Shown here piece by piece: positions 25,249 to 34,462 of a DNA stretch of 64,000 nucleotides. The first letter of the stretch is position 1. Every line of letters begins with the position of its first letter. Position numbers and translations under genes: made by a program. The notes under the pieces were generated by a model. That model was not told the origin of the DNA. It was given only the letters and a program-made list of their open reading frames with translations, and made no database searches. The DNA is taken from assembly GCF_009363715.1 (NCBI RefSeq), contig NZ_CP045406.1, forward strand, positions 71,261-135,260, read 5' to 3'. This stretch comes from Roseovarius sp. THAF9. GTDB taxonomy: Bacteria; Pseudomonadota; Alphaproteobacteria; Rhodobacterales; Rhodobacteraceae.

Positions 25249-26043
25249 TCACAGTTTCATCTGCTGCACCTGCGCGGACAGCCCTCCGTCCAGCACCCAA
25301 AGCTGACCGCTGGCATAGCGTGCTTCGTCGGACGCCAGCCAGTTCACGAGGTTCGCGATGTCGTCCGGCGTGCCGTAGCGTCGGATCGGATGCACATCAC
25401 GCACCGCCTGCTGCAACTGATCTATTGTCTTGCCGCCCCCGCCAGAACCGTCCCCGGAAAAGAAGCTCTGCAACATGGGCGTGTCTATGTATCCGGGACA
25501 TATCGCGTTGACCCGAATTCCCTCCGGTCCATGATCGCAGGCCATGGCGCGGGTCAGCGCGTGCACCGCGCCCTTCGTGGCGCAATAGGCCGCAAGCCCC
25601 GGGTCGGCGATGAACCCGTCATAGGATCCGAAATTGATGATGCTGGCGCTCGTGCCACTTTCCGCCGACTTTCGCAGCAGCGGCAGCGCGTATTTCGATG
25701 TGAGGAACGTGCCGGTCGCGTTCACCGCAAAGGACCGGTTCCATTCCTCCAGCGTGGTATGCTCGATGGTTTTTTCGATCTCGATTCCCGCCGCATTAAC
25801 AAGGATATCGAGGCGTCCCGCCTCTTCGCCGACCCGCTCCATTGCGGCAACGGCATCGGCCTCCTGGCTTACGTCCAACTTTACGAAAACGCTGCCATCG
25901 TCGTCATGCGTCTTTAAAGATCCTTCCTCGGACAGATCGGCAGCATAGACCCTTGCGCCCTCTCGCAGGAACCGGGCCACAATCGCGCGACCGATACCGC
26001 CGCGCCCGCCCGTAATCAGAGCCACTTTTCCTTCAAGCGTCAT
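25249..26043 (-). CDS. SDR-family oxidoreductase (cluster gene 6)
   Basis: A 264-aa classical SDR with TGGRGGIGRAIVARF, the variant NAAG (DILVNAAGIEIEKT) and the catalytic AAYCATKGAVHA. AAGGA precedes ATG 26043. A glycine-rich insertion (GDGSGGGGKTID) after the YIDTPM region is unusual and would lie at the substrate lid. It is closely spaced with the next SDR and has a gap of about 90 nt from the carnitine-dehydrogenase-like gene upstream, so it is probably in the same transcript. Confidence 0.9.
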   Translation of the reverse strand: MTLEGKVALITGGRGGIGRAIVARFLREGARVYAADLSEEGSLKTHDDDGSVFVKLDVSQEADAVAAMERVGEEAGRLDILVNAAGIEIEKTIEHTTLEEWNRSFAVNATGTFLTSKYALPLLRKSAESGTSASIINFGSYDGFIADPGLAAYCATKGAVHALTRAMACDHGPEGIRVNAICPGYIDTPMLQSFFSGDGSGGGGKTIDQLQQAVRDVHPIRRYGTPDDIANLVNWLASDEARYASGQLWVLDGGLSAQVQQMKL

Positions 26044-26136
26044 TTGAATGGTCCTTCTCTCGAGAGGTGTCAGCATGAGAAGCGTCAAAACCCTGTTCTG
26101 CGCCGCCACTCGTGCCCCGTCCTAACCGTCCGTTGC

Positions 26137-27072
26137 CTAGCCTTTCCGAGTTCCAAGCAACGCCTTCTGCATGGCGACTATCATTGCGTCCCGTTCGCGG
26201 GCCAATTGCTTTAAAGACTGGCCATTTGTTGCCTCCGACAGGCCTTCGACCAGTATTCTTCTGGTGTCATCATCGAGCTGAGGTTTGCCCAGGTCTTCCC
26301 ACCAGCCGTGAAACGTGTCCGTAAAGTGATCGCAGAACGCGGCAAGCCCGCCCGCGCCGGCGCCAAGTCCGAACAGTGTGGTCGGACCCATCGCAGCCCA
26401 CCTGAGACCCGGTCCCGCCGACATCGCTTTGTCGATATCACCAACGCTGGCCACCCCCGAGGCGGCCAGGTGAATTGCCTCGCGCCAGACTGCCGCCTGC
26501 AACCTGTTGGCCACGTGACCGGGCACTTCCTTGTGTAGCCGGATCGTTGTCTTTCCGAGGTCCGAATAGAATGCGTCCGCAGCGGCCAGAACGCCGTCGC
26601 CGGTCCTCTCGTTCCCCATAATCTCAACCAACGGAATAAGGTGCGGAGGATTGAACGGGTGTCCCAACACCAAGGGCGACGGATCGCGCCAACCCTCCTG
26701 CATCTGCCCTAGCGTCAACCCGGAGGCAGAGCTTGCGACAACCGTGCCCTTCTCGAGAACCGGTTCGATCTCGGAAAAGATCACATGTTTTACCTGCAGG
26801 CGTTCCGGCACGTTTTCCTGAACGAAACCAGCCCCTGCAACCGCGTCCGCGGCCGACGCGGCAAAACTCAGATTGTCAGGCACACCGCGTGAGGTAAGAC
26901 CAAGCTCGGTCATTGCGGGCCACGCGGTTTCAATATAGTCCTGCACCATCTCTTCGACGTCGGTCGCCGGATCGTATACCGTGACAGAGCGCCCGGAGGC
27001 CAAGAACAGCGCGGCCCAGCTTGCGCCGATAACGCCCGCTCCCAGGACCGCAGCATGAGATGTACCCGCCAT
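26137..27072 (-). CDS. 3-hydroxyacyl-CoA-dehydrogenase-family enzyme, L-carnitine-dehydrogenase-like
   Basis: A 311-aa NAD-dependent dehydrogenase with an N-terminal Rossmann motif (VLGAGVIGASWAALFLASG) and the HAD-family catalytic His in VLGHPFNPPHLIPLVE, followed by the all-alpha C-terminal domain (VANRLQAAVWREAIHLA). Length and sequence feel match stand-alone L-carnitine 3-dehydrogenases, without the fused thioesterase of some homologues. It shares one base with the aldehyde dehydrogenase stop. The BKACE gene nearby supports a carnitine-to-3-dehydrocarnitine role, but 3-hydroxyacid or lambda-crystallin-type substrates remain possible. Confidence 0.82.
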   Translation of the reverse strand: MAGTSHAAVLGAGVIGASWAALFLASGRSVTVYDPATDVEEMVQDYIETAWPAMTELGLTSRGVPDNLSFAASAADAVAGAGFVQENVPERLQVKHVIFSEIEPVLEKGTVVASSASGLTLGQMQEGWRDPSPLVLGHPFNPPHLIPLVEIMGNERTGDGVLAAADAFYSDLGKTTIRLHKEVPGHVANRLQAAVWREAIHLAASGVASVGDIDKAMSAGPGLRWAAMGPTTLFGLGAGAGGLAAFCDHFTDTFHGWWEDLGKPQLDDDTRRILVEGLSEATNGQSLKQLARERDAMIVAMQKALLGTRKG

Positions 27073-28490
27073 CAGTGTGCCACCATCACATGCCGTATCG
27101 AGGTGTACGCGTCGAGCGCATAGACGCTCATGTCACAGCCCGTCCCGGATCCCTTCATCGCTGCCCAAGGCATCTCCGCCGTGGGCATCCCATGCGTGTT
27201 CACCCACGTCATGCCATAGCGCAACTGCGAGGAAAGCTTCATGGCTGTAGACACATCTCGCGTCCAGACGGACGAGGCCAACCCGTACCGTCCTGCATTC
27301 GCAACCCGCAGCGCCTCCTCCGCGTCCGCGAAACGCGATAGTGTTACAACGGGCCCAAATACCTCGTTACACGCGATTTCCGCATCGTTTTCGACGTTGG
27401 CCACCACCGTTGGCTGGTAGAAGAAACCTGCCCCGCCGCCGGCGGCACCTCCGACACAAACCTCGGCGCTGCCACGGGCCCGATCAACGAACTCCGCCAC
27501 GCGCTCCAGTTGCGCTGCCGAAACGATGGGACCCATTTCAGTCCCTTCCCCACGCGGCGCGCCAATTTGAATTTTACCGACCTGGTCCGTGACCGCCTTG
27601 ACCACCGCGTCATATACACTGTCTTGAACCATGATCCGGCAAGGTTGGGCACAATCCTGACCGGCATTGAAGAAGCTACCGAAACGAATGGTCTCAGCCA
27701 AAGCCTCCACATCGGCATCATCGAACACGATGACAGGTGCTTTGCCGCCAAGCTCAAGGTGCACGTGCCGGACCTGGTTGGACGCCGCTCTGAACGCGGC
27801 CATGCCCGTTGCTGGAGAACCAGTGATCGAAATGCCCTCCATGCGCGGATCGTTGATGAGTTGATCACCAATGGTCGGTCCACGCCCGTGGATCACATTG
27901 AATACGCCTTTCGGCAGAACATCCTGCATCAGCTCCGCCAGCCGCAATGTCGCCAGCGGCGTGATCTCCGAAGGCTTCAATACCATCGAACAACCGGCGG
28001 CCAGTGGTGCTGCGATTTTCCAAGAGGCCATCATCAACGGATAGTTCCAAGGCGCTATCGACGCCACCGGCCCAATCGGATCCTTGCGGATCATTGATGT
28101 GTGATCCCGAACGTATTCGCCGGCAGCCGATCCTGTCTGCGTTCGCGCCGCCCCTGCCATGAAGCGAAAGACGTCGATGACCAATGGCATTTCTTCGTCC
28201 CGCGCCATGGGCCAAGGCTTGCCCACGTCCAGTGTCTCAAGCTCGGCCAACTCCTCGATATTGGTTTCGATAAGGTCGGCGATGGCCAGAAGGTACGCTG
28301 CGCGTTCGCCCGGAGGTGTCAATCGATAGGTCTCGAAGGCCTCTTCCGATGCGCGTGTCGCGGCCTCGACCTGTTCGGCGCTCGCCTCTTTGATGCTTAT
28401 CACAGTCTCGCCCGTGGCCGGGTCCAGAACCGGCAAGGCCTCGCCGTCCCCCTGCACAAGCTCACCATTTATCAGCATGCTTGTCTGCAT
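27072..28490 (-). CDS. NAD(P)-dependent aldehyde dehydrogenase
   Basis: A 472-aa ALDH of normal length. Catalytic Cys lies in FFNAGQDCAQPCRIM and Glu in HVHLELGGKAPVIVF, with the cofactor loop ISITGSPATGMAAF. The C-terminal GMTWVNTHGMPTAEMPW is like that of gamma-aminobutyraldehyde/betaine aldehyde dehydrogenases. In this setting it could oxidise malic semialdehyde (if the Rieske enzyme cleaves carnitine), betaine aldehyde, or formaldehyde-related products; sequence does not decide. It lies 17 nt downstream of the BKACE gene in the same operon. Confidence 0.9.
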   Translation of the reverse strand: MQTSMLINGELVQGDGEALPVLDPATGETVISIKEASAEQVEAATRASEEAFETYRLTPPGERAAYLLAIADLIETNIEELAELETLDVGKPWPMARDEEMPLVIDVFRFMAGAARTQTGSAAGEYVRDHTSMIRKDPIGPVASIAPWNYPLMMASWKIAAPLAAGCSMVLKPSEITPLATLRLAELMQDVLPKGVFNVIHGRGPTIGDQLINDPRMEGISITGSPATGMAAFRAASNQVRHVHLELGGKAPVIVFDDADVEALAETIRFGSFFNAGQDCAQPCRIMVQDSVYDAVVKAVTDQVGKIQIGAPRGEGTEMGPIVSAAQLERVAEFVDRARGSAEVCVGGAAGGGAGFFYQPTVVANVENDAEIACNEVFGPVVTLSRFADAEEALRVANAGRYGLASSVWTRDVSTAMKLSSQLRYGMTWVNTHGMPTAEMPWAAMKGSGTGCDMSVYALDAYTSIRHVMVAH

Positions 28491-28507
28491 GTACTCCCTC
28501 CCATATT

Positions 28508-29437
28508 TCAGAACGCGACCTTGTCGCCGCCTTTAAGTCCAAGTCTTTTGCGTGCCTCGTCTGGCGTGGCGACACCGAGACCTAGGTTTTCCACGATACT
28601 GCTGATCTTGCGCACCTGCTCGGCGCTCGACTTGGCCTTCTGACCCGGACCTATATAGAGGCTGTCTTCAAGCCCGACCCGCAGGTTGCCGCCCAGCAAA
28701 GCCGCCTGGGTCGCGAAGGGCATTTGGTGGCGCCCCGCCGCCAGAACCGACCACTCGTAGTCGCCGCCAAACAGGCGCTCGGAGATCCGGTGCATGTGCA
28801 TCAGGTTGTCCAAATCCGCCCCGATCCCGCCCAAGATTCCGAACACCATCTGAACGAAAAAGGGCGGCTTGACCCATCCCTGGTCGATGACCCAGGCCAG
28901 ATTATAAAGATGCCCTACATCGTAACACTCGAATTCGAACTTCGTGCCGTGCCCCTCACCCAGTTCCTTCATCGCGTATTCGATGTCGGCAAACGTGTTG
29001 CGAAAAATGAAATCCCGCGTCATGTCGAGGAACTCGGGTTCCCACTCATGCTTCCAGTCGGAATACTTGTCCTTCATCGGGAAGATGCCGAAATTCATGC
29101 TTCCCATGTTCATACTGGCCATTTCCGGACTCGCATGAACCGCTGCCCGAAGCCGCTCTTCTCGGGTCATTCCCAACCCACCACCGGTCGAGATGTTCAT
29201 CACGGCACCCGTCGACTGCTTGATGCGTGGGAGAAACTGCATGAAAGTCTCAGGGCGTGCATCGGGCCGCCCGTCTTCGGGATTCCGCGCGTGCAAATGC
29301 ACAATACTGGCCCCTGCCTCGACGGCCTCGATGCTTGCTTCGGCAATTTCGTTTGGCGTGACCGGCAGATACTCCGACATGGTCGGCGTGTGGATGCCGC
29401 CCGTTGGCGCGCATGTGATGATGACGGGCTTGCTCAT
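28508..29437 (-). CDS. BKACE beta-keto acid cleavage enzyme (DUF849)
   Basis: A 309-aa Zn-dependent BKACE/Kce-family enzyme that condenses a beta-keto acid with acetyl-CoA to give a CoA ester plus acetoacetate. The zinc motif lies in SIVHLHARNPEDGRP (His47 and His49), preceded by ITCAPTGGIHTP, and MNISTGGGLGMTREER is the characteristic loop. A subset of this family cleaves 3-dehydrocarnitine. Together with the carnitine-dehydrogenase-like neighbour this makes carnitine the leading substrate hypothesis. 3-keto-5-aminohexanoate (lysine fermentation) is unlikely here because no kdd/kal genes are present. Confidence 0.9.
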   Translation of the reverse strand: MSKPVIITCAPTGGIHTPTMSEYLPVTPNEIAEASIEAVEAGASIVHLHARNPEDGRPDARPETFMQFLPRIKQSTGAVMNISTGGGLGMTREERLRAAVHASPEMASMNMGSMNFGIFPMKDKYSDWKHEWEPEFLDMTRDFIFRNTFADIEYAMKELGEGHGTKFEFECYDVGHLYNLAWVIDQGWVKPPFFVQMVFGILGGIGADLDNLMHMHRISERLFGGDYEWSVLAAGRHQMPFATQAALLGGNLRVGLEDSLYIGPGQKAKSSAEQVRKISSIVENLGLGVATPDEARKRLGLKGGDKVAF

Positions 29438-29558
29438 GCTGTTGTCTAACCTTCGATGTCTTTTGGGGATTTGCCGCGGTTGTTGGCTTCATTTCGGCTC
29501 GCGCAATAGTTGCCGATCCAGAACACGCCCGCATCTTCCGAGCAAAACCTTCCCGCTC

Positions 29559-31091
29559 TCATTGCATATCTTCCTCAAACGGCGGGAACCGGTAACGTGC
29601 TGCAGCCACCGTCCAATCCATGTGGTTGCGCACATACTCCTGCGTCGCATCGCGGCGCGGCGCGTAGTCCCAGCCTTCCTGGGGCACCACTTCCATCGCG
29701 CGATGGAGCGCACGGCGAGCGCGCTGGGTGGCGATGACGTTTTGCCGAAGGGCCTCGCCATCCCATCGGCGCGCGACCTCTTCGGCAAAGTTCGCCGCGC
29801 GCTCGCGGTAATCTGGGTCGCTTGCGCGATTCACCCGTTCACCAGGATCTTTCGCAAGGTCATACAGTTGCGGTGGGTCGATGTCGCAATGAATGTATTT
29901 CAGATCCCCTCGCCGGATCATAAAGACCGGCGCCGGTGTCATTTCGGCGCAGTATTCTCCAATCGCCTCGTCGATCTCATCTGCCTGCCCCTGCATCATC
30001 GGCACTAGGCTGCGACCATCCACCGGCTCACCCAGAATACTTTCGTCGCCGCCCGCCATCTCGATTAGCGTCGGCAGCATGTCCACGAGCGAGCAAGCGT
30101 TCTGCGCACTCCCCGTCGACACGCCCGGCCCGGCGGCGATAAGCGGAACTCTTGAGGAATGCTCGAAGAAATTCATCTTGTACCATAGGCCGCGCTCGCC
30201 TTGCATGTCGCCGTGATCGGCAGTGACGATCACGATGGTATCTTCCAGCAAACCGATCTCTTCCAGGGTCCGCACCACCTCACCCAATTTGCTGTCGAAA
30301 TAACTTACATTGGCCAGATAGGCCCTCCGCGCCCGGCGCGTTTCTTCCTCAGTCAGCATCACGGTCGATGCCTCGATCCCGTCCATCAACCTCTGCGAGA
30401 AGGGGTCGTGGTCTTCCTTTGCAAAAGGCGTCGGCAGGTCGATCTCGTCGTCGAAATAAAGGTTCCACCACTCTGGCCGCGCCACATAGGGATCATGCGG
30501 ATGAATGAAGCTCGCCACCATCAGGAATGGCTGATCTTCACCTGTCGCCTTGTCCCGCGCGCGGTCATAGAGCCACCGCCGCGCCGCAAAACCGACCTCC
30601 TCGTCATAGTCGATTTGGAAAGTGGCCTGTGCGAGCCCGCTTTCTTTCACGGTCTGCATGTTATGGTACCACTTATCGATGCGCTCGTCGGCGGCTTCCC
30701 AATCCGGTGTCCAGGCAAAATCGGCCGGGTAGATATCCGTCGTGATCCGGTCGCGGAACCCGTGCTTCTGGTCGGGGCCCACAAAGTGCATCTTGCCCGA
30801 TAGACAAGTCCGATAGCCAAGGCTTCCCAAGTAATGCGCGAAAGTCGGCACCGAGGCGCGAAACTCGGACCCGTTATCATATGCGGCAATCCGGCTGATA
30901 AGCTGCCCTGACATAAAGGAAAATCGCGACGGTGCGCAGAGCGGAGAGTTGCAGTAGGCTGCGTCAAACCTCATGCCCCGTGCTGCCAGCGCGTCCATAT
31001 GCGGGGTTTTCGCCACCTTGTGACCATAGGCGCCTGTGAACTGTGGCGCCAACTGATCCGCCATGACGATGACGATATTGGGTCGGCTCAT
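29559..31091 (-). CDS. Choline-sulfatase-like sulfatase (BetC family)
   Basis: A protein of about 510 aa in the alkaline-phosphatase superfamily. The formylglycine motif is C-A-P-S-R (NSPLCAPSRFSFMSG, Cys52 counting from MSRPN) and the metal-binding Asp lies in NIVIVMADQL. SGKMHFVGPDQ and IVTADHGDMQGERGLWYK are the BetC hallmarks. Choline-sulfatase releases choline from choline-O-sulfate. ATG 31091 fits the usual family start; ATG 31103 would overlap the Rieske stop as ATGA. No anaerobic SME (anSME) is nearby, and Cys-type sites are normally matured by FGE-type or alternative systems encoded elsewhere. Confidence 0.9.
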   Translation of the reverse strand: MSRPNIVIVMADQLAPQFTGAYGHKVAKTPHMDALAARGMRFDAAYCNSPLCAPSRFSFMSGQLISRIAAYDNGSEFRASVPTFAHYLGSLGYRTCLSGKMHFVGPDQKHGFRDRITTDIYPADFAWTPDWEAADERIDKWYHNMQTVKESGLAQATFQIDYDEEVGFAARRWLYDRARDKATGEDQPFLMVASFIHPHDPYVARPEWWNLYFDDEIDLPTPFAKEDHDPFSQRLMDGIEASTVMLTEEETRRARRAYLANVSYFDSKLGEVVRTLEEIGLLEDTIVIVTADHGDMQGERGLWYKMNFFEHSSRVPLIAAGPGVSTGSAQNACSLVDMLPTLIEMAGGDESILGEPVDGRSLVPMMQGQADEIDEAIGEYCAEMTPAPVFMIRRGDLKYIHCDIDPPQLYDLAKDPGERVNRASDPDYRERAANFAEEVARRWDGEALRQNVIATQRARRALHRAMEVVPQEGWDYAPRRDATQEYVRNHMDWTVAAARYRFPPFEEDMQ

Positions 31092-31099
31092 TTTGCGCA

Positions 31100-32242
31100 T
31101 CATCCTCCGAATGCCTTTTCATAACCATCCAGCATAAGGCCGTGAAAATGGTGAACAGCATGCTCAGACTTGCCTGAACCCGTCGGATCGTTGACGATAC
31201 GCCCCTGCGTGAAGGCAGGGGTGCTCATCCCCCTCTGCACACTTTCCACAAGACTGATGTCCTCGACTTGCAACACCTCGTCGAGGTAGCGGATCGCATC
31301 CAACTCCATCGGATCCGGCTCTGGCGTTTCCAGAAAGAAGTCGTAGGTTTCCAGCGTCCGGTCCGGCCCGGCGGGAATGATGTTTAGAATGATCATGCTC
31401 GACCTACCCGGATATCGCATCAGGCAGGTCGTCGGCCAAAGCCACCAGACGGCGTGAGTTCGGACCGTGGCATTTGACACATCATAGGCCGAATTCGCCC
31501 CTTGGCCTGCATCCGCCATGTGGCTGGAATAGATACCATGCGTGGTGACCTTGTAGGTGTCCATGTCCACCAGGTCGCAGAAATCTTTGTGGGCCGTGGG
31601 GCAGTGATAACACTCCAAAAAATTATCGACCACGTTTTTCCAGTTGGACTTGATGTCGTAGGTCAGCCGGTGCCCGAAAGTCAGGTCCTCCAGACCAGGT
31701 GCCCAGTGGCGGATTTCGGTTTCCAGGTTGCCCGACTGTTCCCGCAGCGAGGCTGCTTCCGGATCCAGATTAGCGAAGATAAAACCACAAAACTCCTCCA
31801 CCTGCACTGTGTCCAGGCAAATCTCTTTCGGTTGGAAACCCTCCAGGTGATCAGTCTCCGGTGCGCGCACCAGTTGCCCGTCCAACTTGTAGACCCAAGC
31901 GTGATAAGGACACATGATCCGGCTTGTCTGGCCCTCGCCCCGCAGCAGTTCATGTGCCCGGTGCTTGCAGACATTGTAGAAAGCGCGCAAGACACCCTCG
32001 CGGTCGCGCACCACGGCAATAGGCCGCTCCGCTATGGTCACCGTCACATAGGATCCCGGCTCGCGTAGCTTCTCGACATGGCAAACCCACTGCCAGGTCT
32101 TGGCGATTATCGCCTGCAAATCTGCTTCGTACCAGGCTGGCTTGGTATAGCAATCAGCATGCAACGACATCGACCGGCTGGAGTCTTGCGAGTAGCCCAG
32201 CCGGATGAGAGAGAAATCGGCTTTCGAAGGCAGTTCCGTCAT
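31100..32242 (-). CDS. Rieske oxygenase of the quaternary-ammonium (CntA/GbcA/stachydrine) group
   Basis: A 380-aa oxygenase alpha subunit. The Rieske cluster ligands are Cys92/His94 and Cys111/His114 (VCKHRAHE and CPYHAW). The catalytic domain has Glu210-x2-His213-x4-His218 (NFLECYHCPTAHKD). Ring hydroxylases carry Asp at the bridging position, whereas carnitine monooxygenase CntA carries Glu, so this supports a quaternary-amine N-dealkylase. AGGGAG seven bases upstream supports the start. No reductase partner (CntB/GbcB) occurs in the window. It is first in the catabolic operon. Carnitine, glycine betaine and stachydrine are candidate substrates. Confidence 0.9.
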   Translation of the reverse strand: MTELPSKADFSLIRLGYSQDSSRSMSLHADCYTKPAWYEADLQAIIAKTWQWVCHVEKLREPGSYVTVTIAERPIAVVRDREGVLRAFYNVCKHRAHELLRGEGQTSRIMCPYHAWVYKLDGQLVRAPETDHLEGFQPKEICLDTVQVEEFCGFIFANLDPEAASLREQSGNLETEIRHWAPGLEDLTFGHRLTYDIKSNWKNVVDNFLECYHCPTAHKDFCDLVDMDTYKVTTHGIYSSHMADAGQGANSAYDVSNATVRTHAVWWLWPTTCLMRYPGRSSMIILNIIPAGPDRTLETYDFFLETPEPDPMELDAIRYLDEVLQVEDISLVESVQRGMSTPAFTQGRIVNDPTGSGKSEHAVHHFHGLMLDGYEKAFGG

Positions 32243-32382
32243 CTTTGTGCTCCCTAGCGAGGTCCGCTGCGCGGACGGCGTGCGTTAAGTGATATGCGTA
32301 GAAGCATCGCCCGAGAAAATGCATCGAAATGTGCGCAGATCGACACAGACAAAACTCGATTCGCCGTGGCGCAGCAGTGTTG

Positions 32383-33408
32383 CTATTCGCTGCGCCGGTG
32401 CATCGGCCAAGCCCGGAATTCAAACGGCACACGACCCTCTACTCGGTCCGTGCGCGGCGGCAGCCCGAAACGTTCACGGTACGCCCGGCTGAAGTGAACC
32501 TGGCTGGCAAAGCCCGACGCAAGTGCCACCTGCGACAGCGGCATTTCCGTCTGCGTGACAAGTCCGCGCGCTCGATCCAGCCGGATGTCTCTGTAATAAA
32601 GAGATGGCGTCTTACGGACATACTCGCGAAACAGCCGCTCTAGCTGACGTTGAGAGACACCAAGTTGCTTGCTGATATTTTCGATAGACAAAGGCGTCTC
32701 GAGGTGAGTCTCCATCAAGGCAATGGCACGCTTCACTGTCGAGGGTGCGGTATTGCCCAGCGGCTCAAGATCCCCGACATGCTGCTTTGTCCCCACGGGC
32801 CGCACACTTTGATGAAAAATATATCGCGCGGTCGCATTTGCGATCTCGTCGCCATGTGTGCCGCGCAGCAGATTGAGAGCAAAATCTACCGATGCGCTAC
32901 CTCCACAGCACGAGACTCGATTGCCGTCGTATACAAAAAGTTCCTCCGATATCTCGCAGTCGGGATACATCTCGCCAAACGCATCAATATGTTCGTAGTG
33001 AACCGTGGCGCGCCGCCCCACGAGAAGCCCGGCTTCGGCAAGAATGAACGCACCTGTGTCTAGGGCTCCCAGCGTTGCACCTTGGCGTTCCCATCGCCAG
33101 AGTATGGTATGAAGTTGCGTGCTGCGGTTGGCTTCCGGAGTCCAACTACTCGATATAATCGCGATATCTGGCCGGCTTTCTCTCGCCTCCGATAACTTCT
33201 GCGTATTGATCGTCATCCCGTTACTGGCGGTACAGGCACCGCCCTGTTCGGACAGGATCGACCACCGGACCAACGCCTTTGCCTCCAAATAATTCGCGGC
33301 GCGAAACGGGTCTAGAAAACCGGCGGTCGCCGACATGTTAAAATGCGGAGTCGTGACCACAATCACATTCAGCATTGTGTCGGAGAGCAGCTTCATACGA
33401 CGACTCAT
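32383..33408 (-). CDS. GlxA-family AraC-type regulator (GbdR/CdhR-like), copy A
   Basis: A protein of about 341 aa with an N-terminal DJ-1/PfpI-like ligand domain (about residues 10-185; LGALDTGAFILAEAGLL, VSCCGGSASVDFALNLL) and a C-terminal AraC HTH (about 220-320; ENISKQLGVSQRQLERLFRE, VALASGFASQVHFSRAYRERF). GbdR, CdhR and related regulators of this class activate betaine and carnitine catabolism. The frame extends to 33459, but ATG 33408 precedes the first conserved strand. It lies between the catabolic operon (same strand, downstream) and the divergent betaine importer, and probably activates both. Confidence 0.9.
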   Translation of the reverse strand: MSRRMKLLSDTMLNVIVVTTPHFNMSATAGFLDPFRAANYLEAKALVRWSILSEQGGACTASNGMTINTQKLSEARESRPDIAIISSSWTPEANRSTQLHTILWRWERQGATLGALDTGAFILAEAGLLVGRRATVHYEHIDAFGEMYPDCEISEELFVYDGNRVSCCGGSASVDFALNLLRGTHGDEIANATARYIFHQSVRPVGTKQHVGDLEPLGNTAPSTVKRAIALMETHLETPLSIENISKQLGVSQRQLERLFREYVRKTPSLYYRDIRLDRARGLVTQTEMPLSQVALASGFASQVHFSRAYRERFGLPPRTDRVEGRVPFEFRAWPMHRRSE

Positions 33409-33495
33409 GTTAAAAATCAGTCGAAAATACATAAACCCAAAAGGTGTTCGTCGCCACAATCAATTAATCAAAAACATCACGACAGGGAGAAAACA

Positions 33496-34446
33496 ATGCG
33501 CGCGACGACACTAGGTATCGTCCTTTCGACCGCCGCCGGCGTGGCGAACGCCGCCGAACTTGGCGCAACCGACGAACCGATCAAGCTGGCAATCAATGAG
33601 TGGACCGGACAGCATATCACGACCCATATCGCCGGTGAGATGCTTAAGGAAGCAGGCTACGAGGTCGAATACACAACCGCGGGGTACATGAACATGTACC
33701 AAGCAATGGCTGATGGCGAGATCCACGCAGCGCTCGAGATTTGGTCTTCGAACGTATCTGATGACTATGCCAAACAGTTGGAAGCCAATACCCTGAGCGA
33801 GATCGGCGATCTTGGACTAGATGCGAAAGAAGGAATTGCATACCCATCGCACGTGGCAGATCTCTGTCCCGGCCTGCCAGCCTGGGAAGCACTGAACGAC
33901 TGCGCGCAGAGGTTTGCAACTGCCGAAACGATTCCGAATGGACGTCTCGTAGACTACCCTGCCGATTGGGGCACACCTGGCGCCGACAGAATGAGCGGCT
34001 TTGGTCTTCCGTTCAAGGCCGTGCCCGCGGGATCCGAAGGCGCGCTCATTGCAGAGCTTCGCGCCTCCACCGAAAAACAGTCGCCACTGCTGATTACGTT
34101 CTGGCAACCTCACTGGGCCATGGCCGCCTACGACGTGGAATTCGTTGAATTGCCCGAAGGCAACGAGCAGTGTTTCGAAGATGCATCCTGGGGAGTGAAC
34201 CCCAATGCCACTCATGACTGCGATTTCGCGCCGACACGTATATTCAAGGCCACCTGGGCGGGCTTCGAGGACAAGTGGCCCGCCGCCTACGAGATTCTCA
34301 GCGAGTTCCAGCTTTCGGTCGAAGTGCAGCAACCGCTGATGGGAAAGGTGGACGTCGACGGTGTCGCCGTCGAAGACGTCGTTGCAAAATGGATGGCCGA
34401 CAACGAAGACCAATGGCGCCCCGTCGTCGACGCGGCCACACCTTGA
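33496..34446 (+). CDS. Glycine betaine/carnitine-type ABC importer, binding protein (ProX/OpuAC)
   Basis: A 316-aa exported binding protein with a short signal peptide (about 20 residues, TLGIVLSTAAGVANA then AELG). It has the OpuAC/ProX features IKLAINEWTGQHITTHIAGE and EIWSSNVSDDY, and several Trp/Tyr residues (FWQPHWAMAAYDVEFVEL) that form the aromatic box for quaternary ammonium ligands. AGGGAGA precedes ATG 33496. It heads a three-gene import operon next to the Rieske/BetC cluster. The ligand is predicted to be betaine, carnitine or choline-like. Confidence 0.9.
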   Translation: MRATTLGIVLSTAAGVANAAELGATDEPIKLAINEWTGQHITTHIAGEMLKEAGYEVEYTTAGYMNMYQAMADGEIHAALEIWSSNVSDDYAKQLEANTLSEIGDLGLDAKEGIAYPSHVADLCPGLPAWEALNDCAQRFATAETIPNGRLVDYPADWGTPGADRMSGFGLPFKAVPAGSEGALIAELRASTEKQSPLLITFWQPHWAMAAYDVEFVELPEGNEQCFEDASWGVNPNATHDCDFAPTRIFKATWAGFEDKWPAAYEILSEFQLSVEVQQPLMGKVDVDGVAVEDVVAKWMADNEDQWRPVVDAATP

Positions 34447-34462
34447 AGGTTCGGACGTGGTG

